Positions 62,075-64,000 of a DNA stretch of 64,000 nt are shown piece by piece. The number at the start of each line of letters is the position of its first letter. Position 1 is the stretch's first letter. This DNA is from Edaphobacter sp. (GTDB lineage: Bacteria > Acidobacteriota > Terriglobia > Terriglobales > Acidobacteriaceae), in the NCBI GenBank assembly GCA_025462645.1, contig JAOAPB010000101.1:62001-126000 (forward strand), read 5' to 3'. Under the pieces are notes generated by a model, which worked only from the letters and a program-made list of their open reading frames with translations, was not told where the DNA came from and did not search any database. Made by a program: the position numbers and the translations under genes.

Positions 62075-63451
62075 CTAGCAGCGAGCAATCTTTTCGGAAG
62101 ATATGCCCGCAGTCGCATTGCGCGTGTCAATTATGAGTTGAGCCTCTCTAACTATCTCCGGATAGTTGTAGTTGGAATGGTCAGTAACTATCACGATGCA
62201 GTCGTATTGTCCAAGGTTATCAAGGGGTACGCAGCACATCTGGAGGTTATACTTACGACCCTTTCCTATCTTTGCGAAGTAAGGGTCGTTGTAACTGACG
62301 ATGGCACCCCGTTCCTGTAACACTTCAATGATCGTGATAGCAGGCGACTCACGGAGATCGTCGATATCTTTCTTATAGGAGACGCCAAGTATCATCACTT
62401 TCGCTTCCTTGAGTGCCTTGCAACGGAAGTTCAGAGTTTCAGCAATAAAGTCGACCATGTGATACGGCATGGCCATATTAATCTCTCCAGCAAGCTGGAT
62501 GAAACGCGTAGAAAAGTCATATTCCTTCGCCTTCCAAGACAGATAAAACGGATCTACCGGAATACAGTGACCGCCGAGGCCAGGGCCAGGATAGAACGGG
62601 TGAAATCCGAACGGCTTCGTGGACGCAGCGGCGATGACTTCCCAGATATCGATGCCCATACGAAGGCACAACAGCTTTAGCTCATTGACCAGCGCGATGT
62701 TAACACAACGGTAGATGTTCTCCAGTAGCTTCGTCATCTCTGCGACGGCCGTGCTGGATACTGCAACTGTCTGATGAAAGATAGCCCCATACAATGCAGT
62801 TGCAATCTGACTCGAATAAACGTCTATGCCTCCGACAATCTTCGGAATATCGCAACGCGCAACCGCATTGTTTCCTGGATCTTCTCGCTCTGGTGAAAAA
62901 GCGAGAAAGATAACATCGTTAGCCTTCGGATCGCCCTTTGAAACAGATAATCCCCGACTCGCTCCTCTCTCAATAAGAGGTAACACGACTTCCTCGGTTG
63001 TCCCTGGATACGTGGTGCTTTCGAGTATAACTAACTGGCCAGCCTTTAGATGTGGTGCGATGGACTTTATGGTGTCAATAATAAAACTCAGATCGGGTTC
63101 ACGGTATTCGGTAAGTGGGGTAGGCACGCAGATAATTATGACGTCCATCTTCTCCACACGTGCAAAGTCCGAAGTTGCTCTGAACCCACGATCCCTAGCC
63201 AGAGCAATTTCAGTCTCCGGAATCCGACCAATGTACGACCGTGATGTGGAGAGAACATCTATCTTTGTCGTGTCGATGTCGAATCCCGTTACGGCAAAGC
63301 CTTCTTCTATGAAGAGCAGCGCCAGTGGTAGGCCGACATAGCCTAACCCAATCACGCCGACATTTGAAGTTTTAGAATGACATCGCTCGATTGCTCCATC
63401 CTTCAAAGCAATGGCATTGTATGCAGAAGTTCTAGTTGATGTTTGCATCAT
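62075..63451 (-). CDS. Nucleotide-sugar dehydrogenase (WecC/WbpA type), 458 aa
   Basis: UDP-sugar 6-dehydrogenase fold: VGVIGLGYVGLPLALLF (NAD site, near 31-47), VIIICVPTPL, ESTTYPGTTEEVVLP, and the central domain with TKLLENIYRCVNIALVNEL. The catalytic cysteine is in LGGHCIPVDPFYL. The C-terminal domain binds UDP (VMILGVSYKKDIDDLRESPA). It oxidises a UDP-sugar such as UDP-GlcNAc or UDP-ManNAc to the uronic acid, consistent with an acidic exopolysaccharide and with the alginate-export-type porin nearby. No ribosome binding site is obvious at the ATG (63449-63451). Confidence 0.9.
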   Translation of the reverse strand: MMQTSTRTSAYNAIALKDGAIERCHSKTSNVGVIGLGYVGLPLALLFIEEGFAVTGFDIDTTKIDVLSTSRSYIGRIPETEIALARDRGFRATSDFARVEKMDVIIICVPTPLTEYREPDLSFIIDTIKSIAPHLKAGQLVILESTTYPGTTEEVVLPLIERGASRGLSVSKGDPKANDVIFLAFSPEREDPGNNAVARCDIPKIVGGIDVYSSQIATALYGAIFHQTVAVSSTAVAEMTKLLENIYRCVNIALVNELKLLCLRMGIDIWEVIAAASTKPFGFHPFYPGPGLGGHCIPVDPFYLSWKAKEYDFSTRFIQLAGEINMAMPYHMVDFIAETLNFRCKALKEAKVMILGVSYKKDIDDLRESPAITIIEVLQERGAIVSYNDPYFAKIGKGRKYNLQMCCVPLDNLGQYDCIVIVTDHSNYNYPEIVREAQLIIDTRNATAGISSEKIARC

Positions 63452-63506
63452 TAGTTCCTATCAAAATTTATCTGATTTCGAGCCTGCTGTTATGAGCGTC
63501 AGTTAG

Positions 63507-64000
63507 CTAACTAGCGAGTTGTATTTCTTCTGCATCCAACTCGACCACAATCGCGCTTTGAATAAAGTCCAAAGAAAGCACAAGTCGCATCGCACCTTTG
63601 CGACGAAGTATTTTCCCTTTCATGCCAGCAAACGGTCCTAATTTGATCTGGACACATCGTCCAACAGTAAGAAACGGATAAGGTTCCGCCCTAAAAATTT
63701 GCAGTGACACCTTCAACCTATTAATTTCATCGTCGGATAGGACTACAGCATTGCCGTTAAAGCTGACCAACCTAATAGCACCTGTGAGTGACAGAACACG
63801 TCTTTTCTCTGAAAGACGCATCTTCACAAACATATAGCTTGGGAACAGGGGTAGCTCTACACGGGCTTTTCGACCGTGCCAGACGCGAAGCGCGGAATAG
63901 AGTGGTAGATAATTTTCAATATCTTGAGCAGCCAGTCGTTCCGCGATAGCTTTCTCGTGTCGGGGGATGGTGTAGAGAGCGTACCAACAAGAACACCTGC
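63507..64000 (-). CDS. UpxY/RfaH-type NusG-like antiterminator, 5' end cut by window edge
   Basis: The frame stays open from 63507 to the last base. It reads CWYALYTIPRHEKAIAERLA early, then NYLPLYSALRVWHGRKARVE and LPLFPSYMFVKM, the NGN domain of NusG paralogues. The KOW domain follows (GRCVQIKLGPFAGMKGKILR). Specialised NusG proteins of this kind head polysaccharide operons and suppress termination within them. A shorter start at the internal ATG (63831-63833) would cut the NGN domain, so the gene very probably begins outside the window. It is the first visible gene of the leftward exopolysaccharide locus. Confidence 0.9.
   Translation of the reverse strand, partial: RCSCWYALYTIPRHEKAIAERLAAQDIENYLPLYSALRVWHGRKARVELPLFPSYMFVKMRLSEKRRVLSLTGAIRLVSFNGNAVVLSDDEINRLKVSLQIFRAEPYPFLTVGRCVQIKLGPFAGMKGKILRRKGAMRLVLSLDFIQSAIVVELDAEEIQLAS

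Noticed and set aside
1-64000. tRNA, rRNA, CRISPR array, prophage or intact insertion sequence
   Set aside because: None was seen: no cloverleaf-like stretch, no regularly spaced repeats and no transposase or phage structural gene.

Overview
The window reads as a chromosome segment of a soil Acidobacteriaceae-type bacterium (Terriglobus/Edaphobacter/Granulicella-like). This is an inference from gene content, not a database match. The signs are a PEP-CTERM exported protein, many Sec- or Tat-exported proteins and TonB/TolC-type envelope proteins, a sensor kinase with a periplasmic propeller, an ECF sigma / anti-sigma-HEAT / PDZ operon, GC-rich coding with strong G/C wobble, and hairpin-rich intergenic repeats with A/G-rich tails. 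I see no rRNA, tRNA, CRISPR array, prophage block or intact insertion sequence.

Region 1 (1-27.2 kb) is gene-dense and mostly housekeeping or envelope. It holds a cut-off lipoprotein, a class V aminotransferase, a YqeY-like protein, a flavin monooxygenase, a GH24 lysozyme, a TonB receptor divergent from a MarR regulator, an acyltransferase, RNase HI, the sigma/anti-sigma/PDZ operon, a radical SAM protein, an exported methyltransferase, a PEP-CTERM protein, an M24 peptidase, a DsbA-like protein, a TolC-like protein, an MFS exporter and a CocE-type hydrolase. The radical SAM gene is followed by a possible small RNA and a palindromic repeat cluster. The hydrolase carries what looks like an in-frame palindromic insert.

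Region 2 (27.2-39.8 kb) looks like accessory, partly decaying DNA. By eye its codon use is less G-biased. It holds a small element with terminal inverted repeats, a chloroperoxidase-type hydrolase with two internal deletions, a frameshifted tail of a thiamine-pyrophosphate oxidase, and a fragment of a GH27 alpha-galactosidase. Intact modules lie between these: a phospholipase-C-like / Lys-rich / beta-barrel operon behind a LacI-type palindrome, an SRPBCC / zinc alcohol dehydrogenase / membrane protein operon, a lipase-maturation-factor-like protein, a phytoene-desaturase-like oxidoreductase and a multicopper oxidase.

Region 3 (40-56.3 kb) is dominated by signalling and efflux. One leftward run encodes a propeller histidine kinase, its NarL-type regulator and a complete RND pump (permease, adaptor, outer-membrane factor). 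Next come a Tat-exported bicupin, three FixJ-type response regulators, an RNA polymerase omega-like / sigma-like small gene pair, and a PAS histidine kinase. After a 0.9 kb gene-free stretch, region 4 (57-64 kb) has a DUF4136 protein, an alginate-export-type porin and the end of an exopolysaccharide locus. Read leftward, that locus is a UpxY/NusG-type antiterminator (cut by the window end), a nucleotide-sugar dehydrogenase, a glycosyltransferase and a Wza-like export protein.
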